Shown here one piece after another: positions 16,594 to 25,540 of a stretch of 64,000 nt of DNA. The stretch's first letter is position 1, and each line of letters begins with the position of its first letter. The notes beneath the pieces are model-generated. The model did not search any database, was not told the DNA's origin, and worked only from the letters and a program-made list of their open reading frames with translations. The position numbers and the translations under genes were made by a program. The DNA lies in contig JAFYRX010000034.1 in NCBI GenBank assembly GCA_017546725.1, positions 1 through 64,000 of the forward strand. Reading direction: 5' to 3'. This DNA comes from Alistipes sp. Lineage in GTDB: Bacteria; Bacteroidota; Bacteroidia; Bacteroidales; Rikenellaceae.

Positions 16594-18045
16594 ATGACTA
16601 ACACGACTCAAAACAAGCCTACCTCCTATCGTTGGGTGATATGTAGTCTGCTCTTTTTTGCGACTACAATCAACTACCTCGACCGTCAGGTGCTGTCGCT
16701 CACTTGGGAGGATTTCATTCGCCCCGAATTCCATTGGACCAACTCTCACTATGGCTGGGTAACGGGTATATTCTCGCTGGTCTATGCCATCGCGATGTTA
16801 TTTGCTGGCCGCATCGTCGACAAACTCGACACAAAGAAGGGTTATATGTGGAGCATAGGTATTTGGTCGGTAGGTGCTTGCGTGCACGCGCTGTGTGGCG
16901 TGGCAACCGAGTGGGTTGTTGACCTTCCCAATGCCGAGGCTCTGCGTGCGGTTGTCGACAATGCCGAATTGGTATCGAAGATTGCACTTGTTTCGCTCAC
17001 CTTCTTCATCATTGCCCGCTGTGTGTTGGCTGTAGGTGAGGCGGGTAACTTCCCTGCAGCAATCAAGGCTACAGCCGAATACTTCCCCAAGAAAGACCGC
17101 GCCTATGCTACAAGTATCTTCAACGCTGGCTCTACCATCGGCGCATTGTTGGCACCGTTCACAATCCCCGTATTGGCTGCAAAGTTCGGCTGGGAGGCTG
17201 CATTTATCATCATCGGTGCATTAGGCTTTATATGGATGGGCTTTTGGCAGTTTCTCTACAAGAAACCCGAAGCAAATCCAATGGTCAATGCTGCCGAGTT
17301 GGCATACATCAATTCGGACTCTGCCGATGAGGCCGCTGCCGCACAAAAGGCCGCCGAGGAGGCTGCCAAAGCCCCGAAGGTGTCGCTCTGGAAGTGTTTC
17401 AGTTATCGTCAGACCTGGGCTTTTATCTCGGGCAAGGCTATTGCCGACGGTGTTTGGTGGTTCTACCTGTTCTGGATGCCTTCATACCTGAAGAATGCTT
17501 GCGGAATGTCATCGACAAGTTTCGAGTTCCAATTGGCGTTGGGCGTATTGTACCTCATCGTGATGATTTCTTTGGTGGGCGGTTATCTGCCGACTATCTT
17601 TATCGAGAAATATAAGATGAATCCCTATGCGGGACGTATGCGTGCTATGCTTATCTTCGCATTCTTCCCCTTGTTGGCCCTATTGGCGCAACCGCTGTCA
17701 CAATACTCTTACTGGTTCCCCGTAGTGATTGTCGGTATCGCTGCTGCGGCTCACCAATCGTGGTCGGCTAACATCTTCTCTACCGTAGGCGATATGTTCC
17801 CCAAGTCGATGATTGCAACCATTACGGGTATCGGCGGTATGGCAGGCGGTGTCGGCTCATTTGGCATACAGTTGGGTGCAGGTAAACTCTTCGACTACGC
17901 CGAGCAGAGCAATATGGCATTTATGGGCTATACGGGTATCGAGGCTGGTTATATGATAGCCTTCTCGTTCTGCGCCGTAGCCTATTTGGCAAGTTGGTCG
18001 GCAATGAAGGCCTTTGTACCTAAATACAAGCCGATTGTATTGTAA
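16594..18045 (+). CDS. MFS hexuronate-type transporter
   Basis: Major facilitator of the anion:cation symporter (ExuT-like) group, expected to import hexuronates or related acid sugars. 483 residues with ~12 membrane segments. The N-terminus INYLDRQVLSLTWEDF matches the family motif (NYxDRxxLS). A cytosolic loop around residue 240-265 is rich in Ala/Glu/Lys. It lies 22 bases after eda in the same operon. The substrate is inferred from kdgK and eda; no uronate isomerase, oxidoreductase or dehydratase is in the window. Confidence 0.88.
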   Translation: MTNTTQNKPTSYRWVICSLLFFATTINYLDRQVLSLTWEDFIRPEFHWTNSHYGWVTGIFSLVYAIAMLFAGRIVDKLDTKKGYMWSIGIWSVGACVHALCGVATEWVVDLPNAEALRAVVDNAELVSKIALVSLTFFIIARCVLAVGEAGNFPAAIKATAEYFPKKDRAYATSIFNAGSTIGALLAPFTIPVLAAKFGWEAAFIIIGALGFIWMGFWQFLYKKPEANPMVNAAELAYINSDSADEAAAAQKAAEEAAKAPKVSLWKCFSYRQTWAFISGKAIADGVWWFYLFWMPSYLKNACGMSSTSFEFQLALGVLYLIVMISLVGGYLPTIFIEKYKMNPYAGRMRAMLIFAFFPLLALLAQPLSQYSYWFPVVIVGIAAAAHQSWSANIFSTVGDMFPKSMIATITGIGGMAGGVGSFGIQLGAGKLFDYAEQSNMAFMGYTGIEAGYMIAFSFCAVAYLASWSAMKAFVPKYKPIVL

Positions 18046-18065
18046 TAAATATTTTATACCACACA

Positions 18066-18098
18066 AAAAGGCTGCACCCAAAGTGGATGCAGCCTTTT
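18066..18098. terminator. Bidirectional terminator between the MFS and GH78 genes
   Basis: AAAAGGCTGCA (18066-18076) pairs with TGCAGCCTTTT (18088-18098). The A/T flanks suit both strands, and the genes are convergent. Confidence 0.88.
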
Positions 18099-18118
18099 CT
18101 ATTACTATACAAGCAGAA

Positions 18119-20692
18119 CTACTTTGTTACAGTATATGTTCCGCTCTCGTATGTCTTCGACTCTGTCTCACCCGGAAGTGTAACAGTAGCCTTTGCACCT
18201 TCGGGGATAGTGAACTCCCAAATCCACTTGTCACCCTCATACTTCCAAGCACTCTTGATAAGGCCAGCAGCAGAGTTATACTCGGCAGTCAAGTGACCCA
18301 AACGCTTGTCGGGAACGGGCTTCATAATGATATGCTTGAAACCAGGGGCTGTGGGGTCGGCAGCGATACCAGCGGCAGTCTCCCAAATCCACTCGCATAC
18401 ACAACCGTAAGCGTAGTGGTTGAAACTGTTCATACCACGCGGGCCCATACCCTTGTCAGCCATATAACTGTTCCAACGCTCCCAGATAGTGGTAGCACCA
18501 TTATCTACAGAATACAACCAACTCGGGTTCTTACGCTGGAAGAGGAGTTCGTAAGCGATATCCTCCATACCGTTCTCGGTAAGAGTCGCCATCAAGATTG
18601 ATGTACCCAAGAAACCTGTCTGCAAACAATTGTCGTGGTCAACGAAGTTCTGACGCAAGCGTGCAATCATCTTTGCCTTAACCTCACCCTCTACAATGTT
18701 GTTCTTGAGAGCGAACAACGCAGGAGTCTGCATAGTGTTAAGAATCTCGGTCTTGAAAGTACCGTCGGACTTGAGGAATGTCTTCTTGATATACTCCTTT
18801 GCCTCCTCGGCCATCTTCTTATAAGGCGCAGCATCACGGCCTGTAGCCACAGCCATATCGGCCATCATTGTAGCGTCAATAGCCCAATATGAAGCGCTCA
18901 AATAGTTCCAATAGTCAATAGCCTCGGGCATAATCTTACCATCCTTGCGGTGCAAGCCACCACAAGTCTCCAAAGGCTCATAACTCAACCAGTCTGCCCA
19001 CTGATAGTTACCGTTCTCGGCAACGAGAGCCTCGTGGTTGTACTTTGTCTCGTAGATGTGGTTCATAAAGAGATTCATAGACTCCCAGTTCTCGTCCACA
19101 ATCTGCTTGTCGCCAAACTGCTTCCATACTGTCCAGGGCACGATGATACCAGCGTCGGCCCAACCCAAACGCATCTTCTCGTTACCATACTGAGCAAAGG
19201 GAGCAACACCGGGGAAGCCACCCAACTCGTTCTGGCTATCACGCATATCGCGCATCCACTTGTGGAAGAAATTCAGCGTATTGGCGAAGAATGTACCTGT
19301 CTCGGCAAACACCTGTGTATCGGCAGTCCAACCCAAACGCTCGTTACGCTGCGGGCAGTCGGTAGGTACAGAGAGGTAGTTAGACAACTGGCCCCAATAT
19401 GTATTAGAGATAAGTTTGTTTACAGACTCGTCACCTGTAGTAATCTTACCTGTCTCCAAATTCTCGGCAATAGAGGTAACGGGGATAGTAGCGATAGACT
19501 TGATAGTCACGTCATCGGTAGCAGTGATTGACGCAAAACGGTAACCGTAGAATGTACGAGTAGGATGATACTTAACATACTTGTTGCCAGCGCCGAATGT
19601 ATACTTCAAGATGAACGCAGTAGCGGGAGTACGAAGGTTTGTACGGTGTACGCTACCCTCGGGACCATCCATACCACGGCTCTGTGCACCATTACCATCG
19701 TTGAGCAACTCACCAGGCAAGCAGGTCAATACTGTACCCTCCTTAGCCTTAAACTCAAATGCGGGAATACCAGCGCAGTTCTGACCGAAATCTACAACCA
19801 AAGTCTCACCAGCCTTAACTGTGATAGGCTCACCTGCGGCAAACTTCTGCAAGATAACAACCTTACCAAACTCCTTATCCTTGGCACCCTCAACATCCTT
19901 CCAAGTATAGGCCTCAACGGGGCTCAATGTAAGGTCGTGACGAAGATAAATCTCAGCACCGTTTGTGGGCAAAATCTCACCCTTGAACTCCTTGTTCTCC
20001 TCGGGAGTAGAGAGTTTCTCAGGAGTCTCGTAACCCATCAAAACGCGAGCATCATACTCCTCACCGTCGAAGATAGCAGAGTGCTGAACGGGGCCAGCTA
20101 TACCTGCCTTCCAATTCTCGAGGTCAGTACCATAAAGTTTCTTTGAGCCATCGGCATAGGTAAGTTCCAATACGCCTCGGAAAGCACACTTTGTACCATA
20201 GAAACCGTTACCGCCAGGAGTCACAATCTTGTCACCCCACCAACCTGGAGTCACCTGTGCAGAGAGTACGTTCTCGGCTCCAGCACCACACTTGAAGGCC
20301 TCGGTAAGGTCATAGGTAAACGAACGACGAGTCTTGAAAACGTGAGTAAAACCAGGCTTCAAATACTCCTTACCTACGGGCACACCATTAAGGTAGATTT
20401 CATAAACGCCAAGGCTTGTAGTCATCCATTTTGCAGCGACAACCTCCTGGTCGTTCTTAACTGTAGAGAGGAACCAACTTGCGCCATCGGCAGCACGGTC
20501 CTTGGTCTCCTTTCTATTCGTCACAACGGGGGCATCAACAGCCGAAATCCAGATTGAATTCTCCCAAGCAGATGCATCGAGGGCCTCGGTAAGTTGCCCT
20601 ACTTCTGTCGCAGCATTTGAACTGCAATTAACAAATAATCCAGCAGTCAAAAATGCAGCAAGAATAGTTAAAAGTCTAAATCTTGTCTTCAT
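18119..20692 (-). CDS. GH78 family alpha-L-rhamnosidase lipoprotein
   Basis: Removes alpha-L-rhamnose from plant polysaccharides or glycosides. The lipoprotein signal ends at NCSSNA (Cys near 24). An N-terminal beta-sandwich segment contains YEIYLNGVPVGKEYLKPGFT. The catalytic (alpha/alpha)6 region carries DCPQRNERLGWTADTQVFAE, close to the family motif, and later TIWERWNSY and NSFNHYAYG. The C-terminal sandwich follows (IPEGAKATVTLPG). 857 residues. Single gene with a good promoter; a second rhamnosidase family (GH106) is encoded nearby. Confidence 0.94.
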   Translation of the reverse strand: MKTRFRLLTILAAFLTAGLFVNCSSNAATEVGQLTEALDASAWENSIWISAVDAPVVTNRKETKDRAADGASWFLSTVKNDQEVVAAKWMTTSLGVYEIYLNGVPVGKEYLKPGFTHVFKTRRSFTYDLTEAFKCGAGAENVLSAQVTPGWWGDKIVTPGGNGFYGTKCAFRGVLELTYADGSKKLYGTDLENWKAGIAGPVQHSAIFDGEEYDARVLMGYETPEKLSTPEENKEFKGEILPTNGAEIYLRHDLTLSPVEAYTWKDVEGAKDKEFGKVVILQKFAAGEPITVKAGETLVVDFGQNCAGIPAFEFKAKEGTVLTCLPGELLNDGNGAQSRGMDGPEGSVHRTNLRTPATAFILKYTFGAGNKYVKYHPTRTFYGYRFASITATDDVTIKSIATIPVTSIAENLETGKITTGDESVNKLISNTYWGQLSNYLSVPTDCPQRNERLGWTADTQVFAETGTFFANTLNFFHKWMRDMRDSQNELGGFPGVAPFAQYGNEKMRLGWADAGIIVPWTVWKQFGDKQIVDENWESMNLFMNHIYETKYNHEALVAENGNYQWADWLSYEPLETCGGLHRKDGKIMPEAIDYWNYLSASYWAIDATMMADMAVATGRDAAPYKKMAEEAKEYIKKTFLKSDGTFKTEILNTMQTPALFALKNNIVEGEVKAKMIARLRQNFVDHDNCLQTGFLGTSILMATLTENGMEDIAYELLFQRKNPSWLYSVDNGATTIWERWNSYMADKGMGPRGMNSFNHYAYGCVCEWIWETAAGIAADPTAPGFKHIIMKPVPDKRLGHLTAEYNSAAGLIKSAWKYEGDKWIWEFTIPEGAKATVTLPGETESKTYESGTYTVTK

Positions 20693-20741
20693 AAAATATA
20701 ATTTTTAGTTAGATTTTCGTAAATAAGGCTCATTCTTTAGA

Positions 20742-20772
20742 CAAATGTATATCTAAAAATTAAATTTTACAA
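20742..20772 (-). promoter_or_regulatory. Promoter for the GH78 gene
   Basis: Minus-strand TACATTTG (20749 to 20742) with TTG at 20772-20770, a 20-base spacer. Predicted start near 20735, about 43 bases before the ATG. Confidence 0.75.
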
Positions 20773-20803
20773 CTTATTACCACAGAATCCATTCTTTGAG
20801 AAT

Positions 20804-21130
20804 CTATTTTGCGCATTGCTCCCGATTCTCTATCGCCCATTCAATCATCGGTTGCAGACGTTGCATAAACGAGTATCCCAAATCAGAGAGTTGATACTCG
20901 ACACGGGGCGGAACTTCGGGATAAACCTCGCGTGTTATCAAACTCATCGTTTGCAATTTACGAAGAGTCTGCGTCAGCATCTTCTGCGACAGGTCGGGGA
21001 TAGCCCGTTGTAATTGGTTAAATCGCATCACCTGCTCTGCCTGCAGATGGTACATTATCAAAATAGACCATTTGTCACAAACTTGCGAGAGAATATCTCT
21101 CACAGGGCAAAAATTTTCATATTTTTTCAT
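20804..21130 (-). CDS. HxlR-family winged-helix regulator
   Basis: 108 residues. The HxlR pattern is clear: CPVRDILSQVCDKWSILIMYHL with the conserved N-terminal Cys near residue 8, then MRFNQLQRAIPDLSQKMLTQTLRKLQTMSLITREVYPEVPPRVEYQL, the recognition helix and wing. HxlR proteins often sense electrophiles or aldehydes through that Cys. It is divergent from a cupin gene, and its promoter faces the cupin promoter. A GTTAC-N6-GTAAC dyad in the leader is a candidate operator. Confidence 0.93.
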   Translation of the reverse strand: MKKYENFCPVRDILSQVCDKWSILIMYHLQAEQVMRFNQLQRAIPDLSQKMLTQTLRKLQTMSLITREVYPEVPPRVEYQLSDLGYSFMQRLQPMIEWAIENREQCAK

Positions 21131-21158
21131 ATCAGCAAATTATTAATTACCAACAATC

Positions 21159-21174
21159 GTTACCCATAAGTAAC
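21159..21174. promoter_or_regulatory. Candidate HxlR operator
   Basis: Inverted repeat GTTAC-N6-GTAAC lies between the divergent HxlR and cupin genes, in the predicted HxlR leader. A further GTAAC lies at 21257-21261. The size and symmetry suit a dimeric winged-helix regulator. Assignment rests on position only. Confidence 0.45.
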
Positions 21175-21196
21175 TATCTAACAGCGAAGTGCCCTC

Positions 21197-21227
21197 TTGC
21201 GAGAGTTTACTCTCTATTATATATTTG
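21197..21227 (+). promoter_or_regulatory. Promoter for the cupin gene
   Basis: TTG (21197-21199), 20-base spacer, TATATTTG (21220-21227). Predicted start near 21234. Confidence 0.78.
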
Positions 21228-21233
21228 CATATA

Positions 21234-21263
21234 CAAAAGTAATAAACTTTCTTTTAGTAACAA
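21234..21263 (-). promoter_or_regulatory. Promoter for the HxlR gene
   Basis: Minus-strand TACTTTTG (21241 to 21234) with TTG at 21263-21261, a 19-base spacer. The two divergent promoters overlap face to face, so occupancy of one should hinder the other. Confidence 0.65.
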
Positions 21264-21281
21264 ACAAAAAACTATTAACAA

Positions 21282-21731
21282 ATGAAACAGGTTGAAAAAA
21301 TTTCAGGCGGCCAAAACTTCACTGCCATAACAGTTGGCAACTTATCGGAGTTGAGTAATTATGTCCTAACCCTATCTCCCGAGGTCCAGATTCCTGGCAA
21401 GGTATTTCTTGGTGGAGCATTAAACACCACAGGGGCCGAGATTTCGTTACAAAGTTTTGCCGTAGGCTCACAAACAGGATTCCTGCACAAACACAAAAAT
21501 CACGAAGAGATATATCTCTTTATTGCAGGCAAGGGCGAGTTTCAGGTTGACGGCGAAATTTTCACTGTAGGAGAAGGTAGCCTCGTACGTGTAGCACCCG
21601 AAGGCATCCGTTCGGTAAGAAATACGGGCGATGTAGAATTAGTGATGTTATGTATACAATATACAGCCAATCGTTTCACGGCGGAGGATGCAGCCGATGG
21701 CGATATATTGGCAGACGAGGTCAAGTGGTAA
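21282..21731 (+). CDS. Cupin-domain protein
   Basis: 149 residues with one cupin domain. Motif 1 is HKHKNHEEIYLFIAGKGEFQVDG (metal ligands H, H, E), and motif 2 is PEGIRSVRNTGDVELVML, where the usual His is replaced by Arg/Ser. No signal peptide, so cytoplasmic. Divergent from the HxlR regulator, which probably controls it. It may be a small-molecule binding or dioxygenase-like protein, perhaps linked to redox or electrophile stress; the substrate cannot be deduced. Confidence 0.85.
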   Translation: MKQVEKISGGQNFTAITVGNLSELSNYVLTLSPEVQIPGKVFLGGALNTTGAEISLQSFAVGSQTGFLHKHKNHEEIYLFIAGKGEFQVDGEIFTVGEGSLVRVAPEGIRSVRNTGDVELVMLCIQYTANRFTAEDAADGDILADEVKW

Positions 21732-21757
21732 TATTCTTGACACAAATAAGTATTCAA

Positions 21758-21797
21758 AGGGTTGTTCAATTAGCGTATTGAGCAACCCTATTTCTAT
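21758..21797 (+). terminator. Terminator after the cupin gene
   Basis: AGGGTTGTTCAAT (21758-21770) pairs with ATTGAGCAACCCT (21777-21789) with one wobble. A T-rich tail follows. Confidence 0.82.
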
Positions 21798-21846
21798 TTT
21801 TAGAATGATATAAATTCTTCTTTTTTTGACACATCTTTTTCTATGA

Positions 21847-21877
21847 TTGCAAATTTCATATAAAATAGTTAATTTTG
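21847..21877 (+). promoter_or_regulatory. Promoter for the GH106 gene
   Basis: TTG (21847-21849), 20-base spacer, TAATTTTG (21870-21877). Predicted start near 21884, leaving a ~110-base leader in which I see no recognised riboswitch. Confidence 0.72.
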
Positions 21878-21993
21878 TTTTGAATATGCCTCTCTTAGAC
21901 TTAAGTGTCTTAGGCTTTGATTATGGGGTTATACCGCAAATCCGATAATCGCAAGCGGCACATCGCACTATTAAATTTAATAATACTATTGAT

Positions 21994-24900
21994 ATGAAGA
22001 AGTTTCATCAACTTTTAATTGCAATCTGCGTTTTAGGATTGGGGGCTTGTTCCTCATCGGAATTTGAGCGCAATTTCCAGACACCGCCAGAGGATGTACA
22101 GACGGCAGTCTATTGGTATTGGATTTCGGGAAATATTTCGAAAGAGGGTGTTATCGATGACCTACACGCTATGAAGCGCGCGGGAATCAATCGTGCATTC
22201 ATTGGCGACATTGGTCAAGACGGACTCTACACCGAGCGCAACGTCAAGATTTTCAGCGACGAGTGGTGGGAGGTTATGCACACCGCGCTAAAGACGGCTA
22301 CCGAACTCGGCATCGAGATAGGTATATTCAACTCTCCGGGTTGGAGTCAGTCGGGAGGCCCTTGGGTTAAACCCGAAGAGGCTATGCGTTACCTGGCATC
22401 TTCACAAGCCATCGTAACGGGAGCACAGAAGGTGAATATCAAGTTGGAGCAACCAACCAAAGATTTTCAGCACGTTCGTACCATAGCATACCCCGCTCCG
22501 CAGGGTATGACGCAAGGCGTAAAGACGGCTGATATGAAGGTAACACTACCCAAAGGTGTAAAGGCTTTGACAGAATTGAAGGGTGGCGAGCCTAACGAGA
22601 TATCGCTCTCATTGGCTGGTCAGCCCCTTACAGCACGTTCGCTTACAATCTACCCATCTCGCAAGCCTATGCTGACGACAGCGCATTTGCTGGCGAAGGT
22701 CGATGGCGAGTTCAAAACGATTGCCGACTTCAAGATTGACCGTTCGAACGAGAATCTCAACGTAGGTTTCACTCCCTACGCTCCCATTACTGTTGCGTTG
22801 CCAGCAACAACAGCATCGGAGTTTAAGTTGGTGATGGAAGCCACAGGTCAGGCTGGCGGAATCGAGGATATTGAGTTATCGCCCTCACCCCGCATCTCAT
22901 CTTATGCCGAGAAGACTTTGGCCAAGATGTGCCAGACTCCTCTACCCTATTGGGACCATTATATGTGGGCTGCCGAGCCGAAGTTGGACGATGCAGCATA
23001 CGCTATTGACCCCGCAAAGGTTATCGACATCAGCGACAAGGTTGCGACTGACGGCACTCTGGCTTGGGATGCACCCGAGGGAGAGTGGGTTGTTTTGCAT
23101 ACAGGTATGACACCCACAGGTGTAACGAACGCTCCTGCAACTCCCGAAGCAACAGGACTTGAGATTGACAAGATGAGCCGCGACCACGTAAAGACTCATT
23201 TCGATGCATATATAGGCGAGATTCTGCGCCGCATCCCCGAGAAGGACCGCAAGACATTCAAGGTTGTCGTACAGGATAGTTACGAGACAGGTGGACAGAA
23301 CTTTACCGATGATATGATTAAGGAGTTTGAGGCTACTTTCGGCTACTCGATGTTGCCATACCTGCCCGCCTACTATGGCTATGTGGTGGGTGACGAGCAG
23401 AAGAGCGAGCGTTTCTTGTGGGATTTGCGTCGCTTTATTGCTGACCGTGTGGCTTATCAGTATGTAGGCGGATTGAAAGAGGTGAGCAATGCTCACGGCC
23501 TTACCACTTGGTTGGAGTGCTACGGCCACTGGGGATTCCCTGGCGAGTTCTTGCAGTACGGCGGACAGTCTGACGAGATTGGTGGCGAGTTCTGGAGTGT
23601 CGGCGAGTTGGGCGACATCGAAAACCGTGCGGCATCATCTTGCGGCCACATCTACGGCAAGCGTCGCATCTGGGCCGAGTCGAACACATCGGGAGGCCCT
23701 GCCTACTCACGTTCACCGATTGATATGAAGCAACGCACCGACCGTTTCTTCACCGAGGGTATCAATGCTACGCTGTTGCATCTCTACATCCAGCAGCCCG
23801 ACAAAGAGCGTTATCCGGGCATCAATGCTTGGTTCGGCAATGAGTTCGACTCGCACAATACCTGGTATTCGCACCTCGACCTCTTCACATCGTATGTCAA
23901 GCGCTGTAACTATATGTTGCAGCAGGGCTTGAATATGGCTGACGTTGCATACTTGATTGGTGAGGATGCTCCCAAGATGACAGGTTTGCAGAGCCCTGCC
24001 TTGCCAAAGGGTTATCAGTTCGATTACATCAATGCCGAAGTTTTGATGTTGGGTGCAAACGTAGCGCAGGGCAACATCGTATTGCCTCACGGCACTACAT
24101 ACCGAGTATTGGTTTTGCCGCCGATTGACAATATGCGCCCCGAGTTGCTCGAGAAGATTAAGACTATGGTAAATGACGGTGCTGTGGTTTTGGGCACACC
24201 TCCGACACACTCTCCGAGTCTGCAAAACTACCCCACTGCCGACGCAAAGGTAGAGGCTATGAGCCGCGAATTGTGGGGCGACTGTTTCGACAAGAAGGGT
24301 GTTAATCAGTATGGCAAAGGCCGTATCTTCAACGGCTACTCGCTGGAAGAGGTGTTTGCAGAGATTGGCCTTGCTCCCGACTGCGCTCTGGAGGCAAAAC
24401 TTCCCGTATTGTATAACCACCGCTCGACTATGGGTGCCGAGATTTACTTTGTATCGAATCAGAGCAACGAGCCGATTGAATTCGCTCCTACATTCCGCGT
24501 AAGCGACAATATGCGTCCCGAGTTGTGGGATGCCAAGGATGGCTCGATTCGCGCATTACCCGAATATGAGGTTACAGCAGAAGGTGTGAAGGTACCGCTC
24601 AAGTTAGACGAGTTGGGCAGTTGCTTTATCGTATTCCGCCAGAATGGCATTACGACAAGCGAGAGCAAGAACTACCCCGAGCCGACAAAGGTAGAGGCTG
24701 TTGATGACGAATGGAATGTAGCGTTTGAGGGCAAACTCTCATCGCACGACGACATCACGCTCTCGACACTTGTCGATTTGTCGAAGAGCGATGATAAGGA
24801 GTTGCGTTACTTCTCGGGAACGATGAACTACACAACAAACCTCAACATCGCAGAATCGAGCGAGCGCACGGTTTTGGATTTGGGCCGCGTAGAGTGTATG

Positions 24901-25158
24901 GCTAAAGTCTATGTGAACGACACCTATGCTGGCGGTGTATGGTGCGAGCCCTTCAAGGTTGATATCAGCGAATATGTTAAGCAGGGAGAAAACACTCTGC
25001 GCATCGAGGTTGTAAACAAGTGGGTTAACCGCATCGTTGGCGACTTGCAGTTGCCCGCCGAGGAGCGCAAGATTTCACTTACGGCTAATCCATACGGTGC
25101 TCACTCCGACATTCCCGCATCGGGACTTATCGGCCCCGTGAAGGTGGAGCAGTATTAG
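21994..25158 (+). CDS. GH106 family alpha-L-rhamnosidase lipoprotein
   Basis: Large rhamnosidase family active on pectin side chains such as rhamnogalacturonan. 1054 residues with lipobox LGLGACSSS (Cys near 19). The N-terminal catalytic barrel begins AVYWYWISGNISKEGVIDDLHAMKRAGINRAFIGDIG and includes IFNSPGWSQSGGPWV, then TWLECYGHWGFPGEFLQYGGQSDEIGGEFW and RRIWAESNTSGGPAY. The C-terminus is a beta-sandwich with LGRVECMAKVYVNDTYAGGVWCEPF, which resembles the GH2-type sugar-binding fold. Single-gene unit with promoter and terminator. Confidence 0.93.
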   Translation: MKKFHQLLIAICVLGLGACSSSEFERNFQTPPEDVQTAVYWYWISGNISKEGVIDDLHAMKRAGINRAFIGDIGQDGLYTERNVKIFSDEWWEVMHTALKTATELGIEIGIFNSPGWSQSGGPWVKPEEAMRYLASSQAIVTGAQKVNIKLEQPTKDFQHVRTIAYPAPQGMTQGVKTADMKVTLPKGVKALTELKGGEPNEISLSLAGQPLTARSLTIYPSRKPMLTTAHLLAKVDGEFKTIADFKIDRSNENLNVGFTPYAPITVALPATTASEFKLVMEATGQAGGIEDIELSPSPRISSYAEKTLAKMCQTPLPYWDHYMWAAEPKLDDAAYAIDPAKVIDISDKVATDGTLAWDAPEGEWVVLHTGMTPTGVTNAPATPEATGLEIDKMSRDHVKTHFDAYIGEILRRIPEKDRKTFKVVVQDSYETGGQNFTDDMIKEFEATFGYSMLPYLPAYYGYVVGDEQKSERFLWDLRRFIADRVAYQYVGGLKEVSNAHGLTTWLECYGHWGFPGEFLQYGGQSDEIGGEFWSVGELGDIENRAASSCGHIYGKRRIWAESNTSGGPAYSRSPIDMKQRTDRFFTEGINATLLHLYIQQPDKERYPGINAWFGNEFDSHNTWYSHLDLFTSYVKRCNYMLQQGLNMADVAYLIGEDAPKMTGLQSPALPKGYQFDYINAEVLMLGANVAQGNIVLPHGTTYRVLVLPPIDNMRPELLEKIKTMVNDGAVVLGTPPTHSPSLQNYPTADAKVEAMSRELWGDCFDKKGVNQYGKGRIFNGYSLEEVFAEIGLAPDCALEAKLPVLYNHRSTMGAEIYFVSNQSNEPIEFAPTFRVSDNMRPELWDAKDGSIRALPEYEVTAEGVKVPLKLDELGSCFIVFRQNGITTSESKNYPEPTKVEAVDDEWNVAFEGKLSSHDDITLSTLVDLSKSDDKELRYFSGTMNYTTNLNIAESSERTVLDLGRVECMAKVYVNDTYAGGVWCEPFKVDISEYVKQGENTLRIEVVNKWVNRIVGDLQLPAEERKISLTANPYGAHSDIPASGLIGPVKVEQY

Positions 25159-25177
25159 TTACCAAATATCATAAAAC

Positions 25178-25211
25178 AGAATAGGCTGCCAATCTTCTGG
25201 CAGCCTATTCT
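25178..25211 (+). terminator. Terminator after the GH106 gene
   Basis: 14-bp perfect stem: 25178-25191 with 25198-25211, 6-base loop, followed by ATTTCTTTA. Confidence 0.88.
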
Positions 25212-25423
25212 ATTTCTTTAATATTGGGTAATTATATACCAAATTACACAACCGTAGGTTGTACCTCATTCGGAGCCTAAAAAAGGCGACCAAAGCCCCT
25301 GCCTGAGGCGGGGGTTGGGGGTGGGTCAGACTTGTAAATGCGGCTAAAAGCCGCAACGTAGGCTTAAAGGAGCAAAACGACTTAATAGTAGTGTAATATG
25401 CTATGTAAGCACCTAATGTTGTA
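25212..25423. other. Gene-free hairpin-rich stretch
   Basis: No plausible gene. Three small hairpins follow each other: ACAACC/GGTTGT (25248-25262), a GC-rich CCCC.GCC/GGCGGGG (25296-25313) and TGCGGCT/AGCCGCA (25339-25355). A G-rich run (ggttgggggtgggtc) follows the second. This looks like accumulated intergenic repeat debris next to the cruciform repeat at 25424. Confidence 0.5.
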
Positions 25424-25518
25424 TGTCATTACGAGGAGGACTTTAGTCCGACGTGGTAATCTCCTTCACTCCTGAACGTGGGAGATTCCCACAGTCGCTA
25501 CGCTCCTTCGGAATGACA
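25424..25518. repeat. Cruciform-like intergenic repeat, copy A
   Basis: Ends TGTCATT (25424-25430) and AATGACA (25512-25518) pair. Inside are a side hairpin GGACTTTAGTCC (25437-25448), a long arm formed by GTGGTAATCTCC and GGAGATTCCCAC, and CGAGGAG opposite CTCCTTCG. The architecture matches the element at 51051 although the sequences diverge. Resembles the GTCATTxCGA repeat families found between bacterial genes. Confidence 0.7.
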
Positions 25519-25540
25519 AACGATTTATTTCTGTTTTATT

